A DNA stretch of 64,000 nt from Rhodanobacter fulvus Jip2 (GTDB taxonomy: Bacteria > Pseudomonadota > Gammaproteobacteria > Xanthomonadales > Rhodanobacteraceae): assembly GCF_000264315.1 (NCBI RefSeq), contig NZ_AJXU01000075.1, forward strand, positions 60,148-124,147. The letters run 5' to 3'. Under the pieces are notes generated by a model. It ran no database searches. It was not told the origin of the DNA and saw nothing but the letters and a program-made list of their open reading frames with translations. Shown here one piece after another: positions 22,255 to 32,168 of the stretch. The position numbers and the translations under genes were made by a program. The first letter of the stretch is position 1, and every line of letters starts with the position of its first letter.

Positions 22255-23259
22255 ATGCGCCCGCTGTTGATCGCCCTGCTCGCTTTCGTCGCCGGTGTCT
22301 GGCTGACCACATGGTGGCAGCCCGCCGCACCCACAGCGGCGGCCGCGCATGTCCCTGATGCAACGTCGGCGGCTTCCGTTGCCGCGGCACCGATGGCAAT
22401 GGACGCGGTCACCGATGATCGCTGGCCCGCGGGCAGCCCGTCACCCGAACAGCTCATCTATGCGCAACCCCGATTGGTACGCAACGCGCTGGCGCAATTG
22501 ACGCCGCGCATCGACGGCAGGCCGAATCTCTATCTGGTGGCTTTTGCCGGCGATGCCAGTGAGGATGTTTTTCGCAACGAGGTCGAATACGCCGCCAGGC
22601 TGTTTCCCGCCCGCTTCGGCGCCGCCACCCACACGCTGGTGCTGGAGAACAATCCCGCCTCCCTCGACACGCGTCCGCTGGCCAGCTGGAGCAACCTCGA
22701 GGCGGTGCTCGACGGGCTCGCCCGCGTGATGCACCCGGAGGACATCCTGATGCTTTACGTCACCAGCCACGGCAGCGAGGACCACTACCTGCTGGTCGAC
22801 ATGGATCCGGTACCGCTCGACCAGATCGGTGCGAATGATCTCGCCGGCGTCCTGCGCGAGCATGCCTTCCGCTGGAAAGTCGTGGTGGTGAACGCCTGCT
22901 ACTCAGGCGGGTTCGTGCCGCCGTTGCGTGGCGACGGCACGCTGGTCATCACTGCCGCGCGCAGCGACCGCAGCTCGTTCGGCTGCGGCAGTGATTCGGA
23001 CATCACCTATTTCGGCAAGGCCTGGCTGGTCGATGCGCTGAACCACACCAACACGTTCACCGACGCCTTCCAGCGCGCCAGCAAAACCATCGCCGGCTGG
23101 GAAAGCCGGGACAAGCTCACGCCATCGGAGCCGCAGCTCGATGTCGGCAAGGGCATCACCGCGCAACTGGATCTGTGGCGCAAGGGCGTCGAGCCCGGAG
23201 CGAAGGTTCCATTCGCGCCGGCAACCGTATCGACGGATCCGGCAAACATCGCGCACTGA
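22255..23259 (+). CDS. Peptidase C13 (legumain/caspase-clan) family protein
   Basis: A 334-residue protein with an N-terminal signal anchor (3-20), then a Peptidase_C13-type caspase-like domain from about 90. The catalytic dyad is His172 in YVTSHGSEDH and Cys215 in VVNACYSGG. AAR(F)DR-like loops ending ITAARSDRSSFGCG match the clan CD strand order. Its substrate is unknown. It begins 20 bases after mtnC with GGAAGG upstream, so it may be co-transcribed with the mtn genes by read-through. Confidence 0.85.
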   Translation: MRPLLIALLAFVAGVWLTTWWQPAAPTAAAAHVPDATSAASVAAAPMAMDAVTDDRWPAGSPSPEQLIYAQPRLVRNALAQLTPRIDGRPNLYLVAFAGDASEDVFRNEVEYAARLFPARFGAATHTLVLENNPASLDTRPLASWSNLEAVLDGLARVMHPEDILMLYVTSHGSEDHYLLVDMDPVPLDQIGANDLAGVLREHAFRWKVVVVNACYSGGFVPPLRGDGTLVITAARSDRSSFGCGSDSDITYFGKAWLVDALNHTNTFTDAFQRASKTIAGWESRDKLTPSEPQLDVGKGITAQLDLWRKGVEPGAKVPFAPATVSTDPANIAH

Positions 23260-23351
23260 TCGACGACGCGCCTCCCGAACCGTCGCGCGCTTCACCTGCC
23301 GCCACGACCACGCGTGCTAGCTTCAGCCGCTGATTTCAGCGGAGTGCGCCC

Positions 23352-24143
23352 ATGAAAACGCAGCTTGCGGCATCAACGACGGCATTTCGCGCCGCGCCGG
23401 TTTTGCTGTCGCTGTGCACGATCGCGGCGTGCTCCTCGCACGCACCGGTCGCCAGCCCGCCCCCGGCCGCTGCCGACACATGCCGTGCATCGCAACTGGT
23501 CTTCAGCGTCGACAGTGGCGACGGCCGGTTCAACGGCATGTCCCACTCCGGCACCATGCTGACCGTGCGCAACAGCGGAACCGCCGCTTGCATCCTCCCC
23601 GCGCAACCGCAGCCCGTGCTGACCGGCGCCGACAAGCGGCCCCTGGACATCATCGCCCAAGCGCCCAACGCTCCCGCACCGTCGACGATCCAGCTGGCAC
23701 CCGGCGCAGCCGTGGAAAACGAAATGCGCTGGGTCTCCGGCAATGTCTACGAGGATGGGCATTGCGAATCCCCTGCCTTCATCGATCTGGCCATCGGCGG
23801 GGAAAAGGTTTCAACCGCCTTCACCGGCCATCTGTGCGGCGCCGGTGGCAAGCCGTCCACCTATACGCTCACGCCATTCCGCGCCGTGGCAACGCCGGTG
23901 CTTTCCTATACCTGCGAAGACGGCCGCAAAGTGCAGGCCAGCTACCCCGACAGCACCACCGCCGTGCTGTCGCTCGACGGAAACACCCACCGCCTGCATA
24001 TCGCCATCTCGGCCGACGGCGCGCGTTACGTGGGCGATCATTGGCAATGGTGGACGAAGGGCATGCACGACGCGTGGCTGTCGCCGCTGCGCAACGGCGA
24101 GACCTATCCGTCGGCCAGTGGTGTAGCTTGTCGCGCGCCCTGA
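23352..24143 (+). CDS. Lipoprotein with DUF4232-like domain
   Basis: A 263-residue protein with a lipoprotein signal (lipobox IAAC, Cys28 or so, followed by Ser-Ser). The segment from CRASQLVFSVDSGDGRFNG to about 175 has the beta-rich DUF4232 pattern. A C-terminal MliC/lysozyme-inhibitor-like stretch (SYTCEDGRKVQASYPDS, WWTKGMHDAWLSP) follows, seen as a C-x-DG-x-Y pattern. Both domain calls rest on pattern recall. Function is unknown; membrane location is well supported. Confidence 0.7.
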   Translation: MKTQLAASTTAFRAAPVLLSLCTIAACSSHAPVASPPPAAADTCRASQLVFSVDSGDGRFNGMSHSGTMLTVRNSGTAACILPAQPQPVLTGADKRPLDIIAQAPNAPAPSTIQLAPGAAVENEMRWVSGNVYEDGHCESPAFIDLAIGGEKVSTAFTGHLCGAGGKPSTYTLTPFRAVATPVLSYTCEDGRKVQASYPDSTTAVLSLDGNTHRLHIAISADGARYVGDHWQWWTKGMHDAWLSPLRNGETYPSASGVACRAP

Positions 24144-24151
24144 TGGCGCGG

Positions 24152-25414
24152 TTATTCCATCCTGAGGATGCCGTGCTCGTACAACATTTTCAGCGCGAAC
24201 AACATCTCGTCACGCCCCGGACCACCCGGGTCCCGCTGCCATGTCAGCACGTCGGGAATGGTGAAGCTCCCCACCTGGGACGACAGCTGCTGGAATATCG
24301 GCCCCATGGCGACGGGAAACTTGAGCACGCCGGTCTCGCACGGCACGACGATGTCGTCCTGCACCTGGACAAAACGCAGTGACGCGGCCACGCCGAATCG
24401 CTGCTCCGGCGCTATCTTCGGCACCGGCAACAGCGGTGCCGCTTTCCATCCCGTGAACGGCTCCTGCTTCAGCGATTTCAGCCAGGGCTCGGCGGCCGCC
24501 TTGCTGATTTCGTCCAGGCATTCGCTGATATACGCAGATACCGCGTCCGGCATGCTTCCCCGGGCTTTCTCCAGTGTGGCAGGCGGCCCGCCTCGCCATT
24601 TCTCGCTCGACACCGAGAGGCGCTGAAGTAGCGGTCCGAGGTCAAAAAGCAAATTACGGGGCGAAAAATAGACATTCAGCGCCAGCGAATAGCCCACGCC
24701 ACGCGCCGAATGCCAGGCCCCGGCGGGAAGGCAGAGCAAGTCGCCGGGATTGAGCTCCACCTCGCCAAACTCCATATGCTCGGGCAGCGTGCCGACATCC
24801 GCATTGATGCCGGGTTGATACACGGCATTCTCGAGCGGCCACGGCTTGGCCGACTTCATGGAGAATCGCCAGCGCTTGCTGCCGGCGATCTGAATGCTGG
24901 TGGCAACCCGCTTGTCGTAATGCGTGGGCAGGCCCGAGCCGTCTGGCGAGATGTAGCAATTGGCGCCCACGAGACCATTGAAATTGAGCTGCGCGCGGAC
25001 GGCTTGCGCCCATTGGCAAAGCACGGGATCGGCCAGGTGGATATCGGTGATGCAGATCGTCGCGCCTGCGTTGAGCAAATCGGCGACCTGGTTATGGTCC
25101 GCGTCGATCATGCCCCGTGAACTTCCGGCCTCCTCACCACGCGTGAAGGCCGCTTTTATGTTGTAGCTGGTACCGGCCAGCGCCTTCCCGCGCGCAAGCG
25201 CCTGCCTCAATCTCGCCCAACCGAAAATATGGTCGAATTTTCCGGGATGCCCTTTGACGCTCACCGACGTGCGCGAGAAAAAGGAATCCACGAATTCCCC
25301 GGCATCGAACGGACTCAGCAACTCCTGGAGTTCACGGCCACTCAATGCTGCAGGCGCGGGCGGCTCTGCGGATGTGCCGGGGTCGAGCAGGGAATGAAAA
25401 TCTATCGGGTTCAT
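24152..25414 (-). CDS. JmjC/cupin-like Fe(II)/2-oxoglutarate oxygenase
   Basis: A 420-residue protein with a cupin-8/JmjC-type oxygenase domain. The iron triad is His165-x-Asp167 (LPTHYDKR) and His235 (GAWHSARG). The strand after it, SLALNVYFSPRN, fits ribosomal-oxygenase-like enzymes such as YcfD. A C-terminal winged-helix-like region (about 290-420) is present. It hydroxylates an unknown target. It is divergent from the Cys-tailed small protein gene with a shared upstream region of 295 bases. AAGAAG is the likely ribosome site. Confidence 0.82.
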   Translation of the reverse strand: MNPIDFHSLLDPGTSAEPPAPAALSGRELQELLSPFDAGEFVDSFFSRTSVSVKGHPGKFDHIFGWARLRQALARGKALAGTSYNIKAAFTRGEEAGSSRGMIDADHNQVADLLNAGATICITDIHLADPVLCQWAQAVRAQLNFNGLVGANCYISPDGSGLPTHYDKRVATSIQIAGSKRWRFSMKSAKPWPLENAVYQPGINADVGTLPEHMEFGEVELNPGDLLCLPAGAWHSARGVGYSLALNVYFSPRNLLFDLGPLLQRLSVSSEKWRGGPPATLEKARGSMPDAVSAYISECLDEISKAAAEPWLKSLKQEPFTGWKAAPLLPVPKIAPEQRFGVAASLRFVQVQDDIVVPCETGVLKFPVAMGPIFQQLSSQVGSFTIPDVLTWQRDPGGPGRDEMLFALKMLYEHGILRME

Positions 25415-25566
25415 GGATCTTCTTTTCTTGAGTTGATCGCAGGGCCGAAAGCTTTCCGCTGCGCGCTACGTAGTATTGCAAAAGGCCTGCAGTGCCGCAC
25501 CGGAGCCCGGGGCGACGTCGTCATGGGCGTTGCGCGAATGGTCGATGTACCGACCCGTCCCCCTCA

Positions 25567-25580
25567 TTGACGCTCGTCAA
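25567..25580. promoter_or_regulatory. Palindrome in divergent promoter region
   Basis: TTGACGCTCGTCAA is a perfect 6-2-6 inverted repeat. It lies in the 295-base gap between the JmjC gene and the small Cys-tailed gene; the rest of that gap shows nothing recognisable. It could be an operator or overlap a -35 element (TTGACG). No matching -10 was found at standard spacing. Confidence 0.3.
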
Positions 25581-25709
25581 GAACGAGACAAGCTTCCCGC
25601 GCCGAATCGTCGCACCCGCGGCTAAACATGATCAGGATCAAGACGCTGGCCTCCCGGCGCGATGAAGATCGGCCCAACCAACCAAGGATTTCATGAGCGA
25701 GACACAACG

Positions 25710-25949
25710 ATGGAATTCCACATCGCCATTACCGACACACGCCCGCAACTCGAAGCCGTCGAAGACGCCATGTTCGATGTCGACTCGAATGCGCTTGTGG
25801 ACCTCGACCCCAGCGGTTCGACCCTGCGCATCTCGTCGTTCGTGACCATCGGGGATCTGATCGATGTCATGCAGCGAACGGGCTGGACGATCGCACCGGA
25901 CCAGGTGGTTCAGCTGCCCACGATATGTTGCGGTGGTTGCGGCGGCTGA
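25710..25949 (+). CDS. Small HMA-like protein with CCGGCGG tail
   Basis: A 79-residue protein whose body (1-62) follows the beta-alpha-beta-beta-alpha-beta pattern of heavy-metal-associated domains: LEAVEDAMFDVD, ALVDLDPSGSTLRISS, DLIDVMQRTGWTI. The CxxC metal motif expected near residues 8-13 is absent (ITDTRP). Instead the chain ends TICCGGCGG with Cys73, Cys74 and Cys77. An upstream in-frame ATG at 25662 would add 16 residues; neither has a strong ribosome site. Possible roles are a metal chaperone with relocated ligands or a modified peptide precursor. Function unknown. Confidence 0.65.
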   Translation: MEFHIAITDTRPQLEAVEDAMFDVDSNALVDLDPSGSTLRISSFVTIGDLIDVMQRTGWTIAPDQVVQLPTICCGGCGG

Positions 25950-25970
25950 GCGGCTACCAACTTCTCGCGT

Positions 25971-26597
25971 TCAGGGTTTGCGATGCCGCGCGACCAGCAC
26001 CTTGGCCACATCCGCCAGCGACAAGCCCCGGGCGCGCAACGCCACGGTGAGATGGAACACCAGATCCGCGGCCTCGCCCAGCAGCTCCTCATCGCCCTGC
26101 GCCACCGCCGCCAGCGCGGTCTCGACGCCTTCTTCGCCCACTTTCTGCGCGATGCGGCGGATGCCGCCGTCGAACAGTTTCGTGGTGTAGCTGCCTTCGG
26201 GGCGGTCGGCGTGGCGTTGCGCGACCAGGGCGTCGAGTTCGGCCAGGAAACCCAGCGGCGGACGCACGTCGTCGCCAGTACCGAAGCAGCTTGAGGTGCC
26301 TTCGTGGCAGGTGGGACCGTGCGGGTCGGCCTGGATCAGCAAGGTGTCAGCATCGCAGTCGATGCGGATCGATTTCAGGTCGAGCACGTGGCCGGAGACT
26401 TCGCCCTTGGTCCACAGTCGCTGCTTGCTGCGGCTGTAGAAGGTGACGTGGCCGCTGCGTTGCGTTTCGGCCAGCGCGTCGGCATTCATGTAGCCGAGCA
26501 TCAGCACTTCGCCGCTCAACCAGTGCTGCACGATGGCGGGCAACAGGCCTTCGCCCTTGGACCAATCGAGGCGGCTGGTATCGGTGGTATCGCTCAT
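25971..26597 (-). CDS. hisIE: Bifunctional phosphoribosyl-AMP cyclohydrolase / phosphoribosyl-ATP pyrophosphatase
   Basis: A 208-residue fusion carrying steps 2 and 3 of histidine synthesis. HisI domain: [12 protein letters not shown]..., DCDADTLL and the metal site HEGTSSCF (to about 110). HisE domain: [17 protein letters not shown] (130-208). It is the last gene of the his operon, 17 bases after hisF, and is convergent with the small HMA-like gene. Confidence 0.97.
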   Translation of the reverse strand: MSDTTDTSRLDWSKGEGLLPAIVQHWLSGEVLMLGYMNADALAETQRSGHVTFYSRSKQRLWTKGEVSGHVLDLKSIRIDCDADTLLIQADPHGPTCHEGTSSCFGTGDDVRPPLGFLAELDALVAQRHADRPEGSYTTKLFDGGIRRIAQKVGEEGVETALAAVAQGDEELLGEAADLVFHLTVALRARGLSLADVAKVLVARHRKP

Positions 26598-26614
26598 CGC
26601 TGTGATTCCTCGTG

Positions 26615-27385
26615 CTACAGGCGTACCGGGACGCCCTGCTCGTGCAGATAGTGTTTGAGTGCGGGGATCGCGATCGCACCGGAGTGGAACACGCTGGCGG
26701 CCAGCGCGCCGTCCACGTCGGCTTCGACGAAAGCGTCGCGGAAATGTTCGGGTTCACCGGCGCCGCCGGAGGCGATCAACGGCACGCTGCAGATCGCACG
26801 CGCGGCCTGCAGTTGCTCCAGATCGTAGCCGCGGCGCACGCCGTCGCTGCCCATGCAGTTGAGCACGATCTCGCCCGCGCCGCGCTGCTGTGCCTCGGCC
26901 ATCCAGTCCAGCGTGCGGCGCGCCAGCGCCTGGGTTTTGCTGGGGTCACCGGTGTACTGGCGCACGCGCCATTCGCCGTCGGCGTCACGTAGCGAATCGA
27001 TGCCGACCACCACGCACTGCACGCCGAACGCGGCGGCCAGTTCGTCGATCAATCCGGGCCGTTCCAGCGCGGGCGAGTTCACCGAGATCTTGTCGGCACC
27101 CGCGTGCAGCACGGCGCGCGCGTCGTCGACCGAGCGGATGCCGCCGGCCACGCAGAACGGGATGTCGATCGCCCGCGCCACTTTTTCGACCCAGCCGCGA
27201 TCCACGCTGCGCCCTTCGGGGCTGGCGGTGATGTCGTAGAACACCAGCTCGTCGGCGCCTTCATCGCGGTAGCGCAGCGCAAGCTCCACGATTTCGCCCA
27301 TCACCACGTGATCGCGAAACCGCACGCCCTTGACCACCTTGCCGTCGCGCACGTCCAGGCAGGGAATCAGCCGGCGGCTCAACAT
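26615..27385 (-). CDS. hisF: Imidazole glycerol phosphate synthase, cyclase subunit
   Basis: HisF uses ammonia from HisH to form imidazole glycerol phosphate. The 256-residue beta/alpha barrel starts [20 protein letters not shown] with catalytic Asp11. [10 protein letters not shown] holds the second Asp near 130. The ATG at 27385 overlaps the end of hisA by seven bases; the longer upstream frame is not supported. Confidence 0.98.
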   Translation of the reverse strand: MLSRRLIPCLDVRDGKVVKGVRFRDHVVMGEIVELALRYRDEGADELVFYDITASPEGRSVDRGWVEKVARAIDIPFCVAGGIRSVDDARAVLHAGADKISVNSPALERPGLIDELAAAFGVQCVVVGIDSLRDADGEWRVRQYTGDPSKTQALARRTLDWMAEAQQRGAGEIVLNCMGSDGVRRGYDLEQLQAARAICSVPLIASGGAGEPEHFRDAFVEADVDGALAASVFHSGAIAIPALKHYLHEQGVPVRL

Positions 27386-28110
27386 GCCAGCGCTTCCGCC
27401 AGGGTGAAACGGCCTTCCAGCAGCGCGCGGCCCAAGATCACGCCACGCGCGCCGGCGTCGCGGGCGGCACGGATATCGTCCAGCGAGCGCACGCCACCGG
27501 ACGCCTGCAAGGCCAGTTGCGGCACGCTTTCGCCGAGGTGCCGGTACAGGTCGAGATTGAACCCGGCCAGCATGCCGTCGCGATCGATATCGGTGCACAG
27601 CAGGTGGCGCGCACCGCGCTCGGCATACCAGGGCGCCAGTTCATCCAGCGTGCGGGTTTCCACTTCGGTCCAGCCGGCGCTGGGCAAGGCCCAGCGATCG
27701 CCGATGCGGCGCGTGTCCAGCGCGATCACCAGCCGTTCGGCGCCGTGATTGTCGAGCCAGCGCGCCACCTGCTCGGGATCGCGAATGGCCACGCTGCCCA
27801 GTACCACGCGGTGCACGCCGGCATCGAACAGGCGGTGCAGATCTTCTTCCGCACGCACGCCGCCACCGGCCTGGATGCGCATGCCGCTGGCGGCGATCGA
27901 ACGGATCACCGCCAGGTTGTCGAGGTTGCCCGAGCGGGCACCGTCGAGGTCGACCAGGTGCAGCCAGTCCGCGCCCGCCTCGGCATAACTCCAGGCCAGT
28001 TCGCGCGGATCGGCGGCGTAGGTGGTCTGCTGCGCATAGTCGCCCTGCTTCAGCCGCACCACCTGGCCGCCGCGCAGATCGATCGCGGGAATCACCGCAA
28101 AACTCGTCAT
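27379..28110 (-). CDS. hisA: ProFAR isomerase
   Basis: HisA isomerises ProFAR to PRFAR. The 243-residue barrel begins [22 protein letters not shown] with the catalytic Asp of IDLRGG, and has [12 protein letters not shown] near 170 with the second catalytic Asp. It lies between hisH (10-base gap) and hisF (7-base overlap), the usual order. Confidence 0.98.
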   Translation of the reverse strand: MTSFAVIPAIDLRGGQVVRLKQGDYAQQTTYAADPRELAWSYAEAGADWLHLVDLDGARSGNLDNLAVIRSIAASGMRIQAGGGVRAEEDLHRLFDAGVHRVVLGSVAIRDPEQVARWLDNHGAERLVIALDTRRIGDRWALPSAGWTEVETRTLDELAPWYAERGARHLLCTDIDRDGMLAGFNLDLYRHLGESVPQLALQASGGVRSLDDIRAARDAGARGVILGRALLEGRFTLAEALAC

Positions 28111-28120
28111 GAGAACGCCG

Positions 28121-28711
28121 TCATAGCTTGAGGAAATTGCCGAGCAGCCGCGCCCCCACGGCGGCGGAACGCTCGGGATGAAATTGCATGCCGTGGAAAT
28201 TTCCGCGCGCGATCACGGCGGAAAACGCGCCACCGTAATCGGCCGTGGCCAGCGTGTAATCGCCTACGGGCACGGCATAGCTGTGCACGAAATACGCCTG
28301 ATCGTCGCTGCCAAGGCTGTCCACCAGCGGATGTCGCCGCGTTGTTTCCAGGCGGTTCCAGCCCATGTGCGGCACGCGCAAGCCGGGCGCTTCGACAAAG
28401 CGCAGCACCGGCGCGGGAATCAGGCCCAGGCATTCGGTGTCGCCCTCGGCCGAACGTTCACACAGCAGTTGCATGCCCAGACAAACGCCCAACACGGGTT
28501 GGGTCAGCGAGCGCAGCAGATCCACCAGCCCCAGCTCGCGCAGCCGCGCCATGCCGGGCGCCGCAGCGCCCACGCCGGGCAGGATCACCTTGTCCGCCGC
28601 CCGAATCGCCGCCGCGTCCGCCGTCAAGGCGGCATCCACGCCCAGTCGCTGCAGCGCGTAGCGTACCGAGCCGATATTGGTACCGCCGGCATCGACCAGC
28701 ACGACGCTCAT
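28121..28711 (-). CDS. hisH: Imidazole glycerol phosphate synthase, glutaminase subunit
   Basis: HisH releases ammonia for HisF. The 196-residue class I amidotransferase has the nucleophile Cys77 in GVCLGMQLL and His/Glu in GMQFHPERS near 175. ATG 28711 overlaps the hisB stop by one base (TAATG), a strong coupling signal. Confidence 0.97.
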   Translation of the reverse strand: MSVVLVDAGGTNIGSVRYALQRLGVDAALTADAAAIRAADKVILPGVGAAAPGMARLRELGLVDLLRSLTQPVLGVCLGMQLLCERSAEGDTECLGLIPAPVLRFVEAPGLRVPHMGWNRLETTRRHPLVDSLGSDDQAYFVHSYAVPVGDYTLATADYGGAFSAVIARGNFHGMQFHPERSAAVGARLLGNFLKL

Positions 28712-29775
28712 TACAGCGTGCCCTTGGTGCTGGGAAGCTCGTTGCCATCGCGACGGATCGCCTGGCGCAGGGTGCGCGCCACTGCCTTGAAGCAGCCTTC
28801 GATCATGTGATGCGCGTTCTCGCCCTGCACGGTGAGGCGCAGGTTCGCGCCCATCGTTTCGCACAGCGAGCGGAAGAAATGCGGCACCAGTTCGGTTGCC
28901 ATGTCGCCCACGCGCTCGCGCGGAAAACTGCCCTCGAACACGAAGTACGGCCGCCCGGAAAGATCCAGCGCGGCGCTGACCAGCGACTCGTCCATCGGCA
29001 GCGTGAAGCCGTAGCGGCCGATGCCGCGCTTGTCGCCCAGCGCCTGTTTCATGGCCTGCCCCAGCGCCAGCGCGGAATCCTCGATGGTGTGGTGATCGTC
29101 GATGTGGGTATCGCCGTCGCAGCGCAGTTCCAGCGCGAAACCGCCGTGCTTGCCGATCTGCTCCAGCATGTGGTCGAAGAAGCCCAGGCCGGTATGCACC
29201 TTCGGCTCGGCCACCTTGTCCAGGTTCACGCTGACGGTAATGCGGGTTTCCTTGGTGTTGCGGGTGACCGTGGCGGTGCGCGGCGCATCCAGCAACTGAT
29301 GCGCCAGCTCCTGCCAGCTCACGCCCTGCGGCCCCACGCGGAAACCGCGTACGCCCAGATTGGCGGCGAATTGCAGGTCGGTTTCGCGATCGCCGACCAT
29401 CGCCGACGCCGCGCGGCTCCAGCTGTCGTCGGCGAGATAATGCCGCATCAGGCCGATACCCGGCTTGCGCGTATCCAGGCCTTCGTGCGGAAAGCTGCGA
29501 TCGATCAGCACCTCGTGGAAACGCACACCCTGCGACGCGAATATCCGCAACAGCAAGTCATGCGGGCCGCTGAAATGCGCCTCGGGAAAACTCTCGGTGC
29601 CCAGGCCATCCTGGTTGGTCACCATCACCAGTTCGTAGCCCGCGCCGACGAAACGCTGCAGCGCGGCGATCACGCCCGGCAGCAAGGCGAGCTTCTCGTA
29701 GCTGTCGATCTGCTCGTCGGTGGGCTCCTCGATCAGACATCCGTCGCGATCGACGAAAAGCAACTTGCGGCTCAT
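28711..29775 (-). CDS. hisB: Bifunctional histidinol-phosphatase / imidazoleglycerol-phosphate dehydratase
   Basis: A 354-residue fusion as in enteric bacteria. The N-terminal HAD phosphatase has the catalytic pair Asp9 and Asp11 ([12 protein letters not shown]) and TNQDGLG; the C-terminal dehydratase has the manganese motifs [10 protein letters not shown] and [11 protein letters not shown]. It overlaps hisC by four bases. Confidence 0.97.
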   Translation of the reverse strand: MSRKLLFVDRDGCLIEEPTDEQIDSYEKLALLPGVIAALQRFVGAGYELVMVTNQDGLGTESFPEAHFSGPHDLLLRIFASQGVRFHEVLIDRSFPHEGLDTRKPGIGLMRHYLADDSWSRAASAMVGDRETDLQFAANLGVRGFRVGPQGVSWQELAHQLLDAPRTATVTRNTKETRITVSVNLDKVAEPKVHTGLGFFDHMLEQIGKHGGFALELRCDGDTHIDDHHTIEDSALALGQAMKQALGDKRGIGRYGFTLPMDESLVSAALDLSGRPYFVFEGSFPRERVGDMATELVPHFFRSLCETMGANLRLTVQGENAHHMIEGCFKAVARTLRQAIRRDGNELPSTKGTL

Positions 29776-30824
29776 GCCGCACCTCCCTGGAGTATGGCCA
29801 GCACGCGGGCGTTTTCCGCCGGCGTGCCGATGGTGATGCGCAGTGCATCGGCAAGGTTGGGATAACGGCGCACGTCGCGCACCACGATGCCGGCGGCCAG
29901 CAGGCGCTGGTAGACGGCGCCGGCGTCATCGAAGCGCACGGCCAGGAAATTCGCCTGCGACGGCAGTACTTCGCGCACGCCCGCGACCTGCGCCAGCGCC
30001 GCGCGCATCACGCCGCGCTGTTCGTCGATGACCGCTATATGTTCGGCCGCGACCGAGGGCGCCGACAACGCGGCCAGCGCCGCCGCGACGCAGGGCAACG
30101 GCAACGGGTACGGCGGCATGATCCGGCGCAGCAAGGCGATCACGTCGGCGTGTGCCAGCAAGGTGCCCACGCGCGCGCCGGCCAGTGCCCAGGCCTTGGA
30201 CAAGGTGCGCAGGATGGCGAGGTTGTCGTACTGGCCGATCAGATCGGCCACGCTGCCCGCTTCCGCGAACTCCACGTAGGCTTCGTCCACCACCAGCACG
30301 GCACGGCCGGCCAGGGCCTGCACCAGTCGTTCCACCGCGGCACGCGGCACCGTCTGGCCGGTCGGGTTGTTCGGCGAGCAGATGAAAACCAGCTTCACCG
30401 CGGGCGTCACCGCCGCCAGCACCGCGTCCACGTCCAGCGTGAAATCGGCGGCCAGCGCCACCTCGATCACGGCGGCGTTCTGGATGTGCGCGCACACCGC
30501 ATACATGCCGAACGTGGGCGGCTGGATCAGGATCGCATCCTCGCCCGCGCGGCAGAACGCACGCACCAGCAGGTCGATGGCCTCGTCGCTGCCGCGGCCT
30601 ACCAGCAGCTGTTCGCGCTGCACGCCGTAGAGCGCGGCCAAGGCATCGATCAGCGCCGCGGGCTGCGGATCGGGATAACGATTGCAGCCGAGGTCATCCC
30701 CGTTTGACGCCCACGGCGATTCGTTGGCGTTGAGAAAAACCTTCCCGCCACTGGCTTCCATGCGTGCCGACGAATACGGCTGCATCGCGCGGATCTCCGG
30801 CCGCGCCAGGTCGAGCACGCTCAT
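29772..30824 (-). CDS. hisC: Histidinol-phosphate aminotransferase
   Basis: A 350-residue fold-type I PLP aminotransferase. [16 protein letters not shown] and the PLP lysine in [15 protein letters not shown] identify HisC. ATG 30824 sits in an ATGA overlap with the hisD stop. A much longer in-frame reading passes through hisD in another frame and was discarded. Confidence 0.97.
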   Translation of the reverse strand: MSVLDLARPEIRAMQPYSSARMEASGGKVFLNANESPWASNGDDLGCNRYPDPQPAALIDALAALYGVQREQLLVGRGSDEAIDLLVRAFCRAGEDAILIQPPTFGMYAVCAHIQNAAVIEVALAADFTLDVDAVLAAVTPAVKLVFICSPNNPTGQTVPRAAVERLVQALAGRAVLVVDEAYVEFAEAGSVADLIGQYDNLAILRTLSKAWALAGARVGTLLAHADVIALLRRIMPPYPLPLPCVAAALAALSAPSVAAEHIAVIDEQRGVMRAALAQVAGVREVLPSQANFLAVRFDDAGAVYQRLLAAGIVVRDVRRYPNLADALRITIGTPAENARVLAILQGGAA

Positions 30825-32146
30825 GGCGAGGCTTCCGTCGTTTCGCGCGCGTCCAGCGCGGCCAGCCGCAAGGTCACGGCGCGCCGGTGGGCTTCCAGCT
30901 GTTCGGCCGCCGCCAGCGTGGCGGCGCAAGGACCGATCGCGCGCAGCCCGGCCGCGCTGACGTCCTGCACGGTGATCTGCTTCTGGAAGCTCGATACCGA
31001 TACGCCGCTGTAGCTGCGTGCATGACCGTAGGTGGGCAGCACGTGGTTGCTGCCGCTGCAGTAATCGCCCAGCGATTCGGGTGCCCATTCGCCCAGGAAA
31101 ACCGCGCCCGCCGATTCGATGCCATCGAGCAGCGCGTGGGGGTCCTGCACCTGCACGATGAGGTGCTCCGGCGCGTAGCGGTTGCTCACGTCCACCGCCT
31201 GCGCCAGCGAGTCCACCAGGATCAGGCGGCTCTGCGCCAGCGACTTCACTGCAATCTCGCTGCGCGGCAACTCCGCGCACTGCTTCTCGACCTCGCTGGC
31301 GGCCTTCTCGATCATGGCCTTCGACGGGGTAAGCAGAATCACCTGGGAATCGACGCCGTGCTCGGCCTGCGACAACAGGTCGGCTGCGACGAATACCGGG
31401 TTGGCCAGCTCGTCGGCAATCACCAGCACTTCGGAAGGGCCGGCCGGCATGTCGATCGACGCGCCGTTGGCATCCACCGACACCTGCAGCTTGGCTTCGG
31501 TGACCCAGGCATTGCCCGGCCCGAACAGCTTGTCGCAGCGCGGCACCGAGTCGGTGCCATAGGCCATCGCCGCGATCGCCTGCGCGCCGCCAATCTTGAA
31601 TACACGGTGCACGCCGGTGACGCGTGCGGCATACAACACCGCCGCGTCGCAGTTGCCGTCGGCACGCGCCGGCGAGCACAGCACCACGCTGCGGCAACCG
31701 GCCACACGCGCCGGCACGCCCAGCATCAAGGCGGTGGACGGCAGTGGTGCGGTACCGGCGGGCACGTACAGGCCCACTCGATTGATCGGTCGCACGACGC
31801 GCTCCAGTCGCACGCCGGGCGCGGTTTCCACGGCGACCGGCTTTGACGCGGTAGCGCGGTGGTAATGCTCGATGCGCGCAGCCGCCTCGTCGATCGCCGC
31901 CTTCAGCACGGGATCGAGCGCAGCTTCAGCCGCGGCAAACTCGGCCTCGGTCACCTCCAGCGCGTCCAGCGTGCAACCATCGTAGGCGGCGCTGAATTCG
32001 CGCAAGGCATCGTCGCCACGTTCGCGCACGGCAGCGACGATGCGCGCCACGCCGCCGCTCAGGTCGTCAGTGCGTGACTGCGTGGGGCGCGCCAGCGCGT
32101 CACGCCGTGCGGATTCGTCCAGTTGATTCCAGTCCAGCTGTTTCAT
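30821..32146 (-). CDS. hisD: Histidinol dehydrogenase
   Basis: The zinc enzyme performs the last two oxidations to histidine. At 441 residues it matches the family length. The signatures [12 protein letters not shown] and [12 protein letters not shown] with the catalytic Glu/His, and the ligand region [14 protein letters not shown] near 370, are all present. It follows hisG by 22 bases. Confidence 0.98.
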   Translation of the reverse strand: MKQLDWNQLDESARRDALARPTQSRTDDLSGGVARIVAAVRERGDDALREFSAAYDGCTLDALEVTEAEFAAAEAALDPVLKAAIDEAAARIEHYHRATASKPVAVETAPGVRLERVVRPINRVGLYVPAGTAPLPSTALMLGVPARVAGCRSVVLCSPARADGNCDAAVLYAARVTGVHRVFKIGGAQAIAAMAYGTDSVPRCDKLFGPGNAWVTEAKLQVSVDANGASIDMPAGPSEVLVIADELANPVFVAADLLSQAEHGVDSQVILLTPSKAMIEKAASEVEKQCAELPRSEIAVKSLAQSRLILVDSLAQAVDVSNRYAPEHLIVQVQDPHALLDGIESAGAVFLGEWAPESLGDYCSGSNHVLPTYGHARSYSGVSVSSFQKQITVQDVSAAGLRAIGPCAATLAAAEQLEAHRRAVTLRLAALDARETTEASP

Positions 32147-32168
32147 CGTTCAATATCCGGCTTCAATT

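Noticed and set aside
29772..31697. Extended hisC frame of 641 codons
   Set aside because: The upstream part is the shadow of hisD; the ATGA overlap at 30824 gives the proper start.
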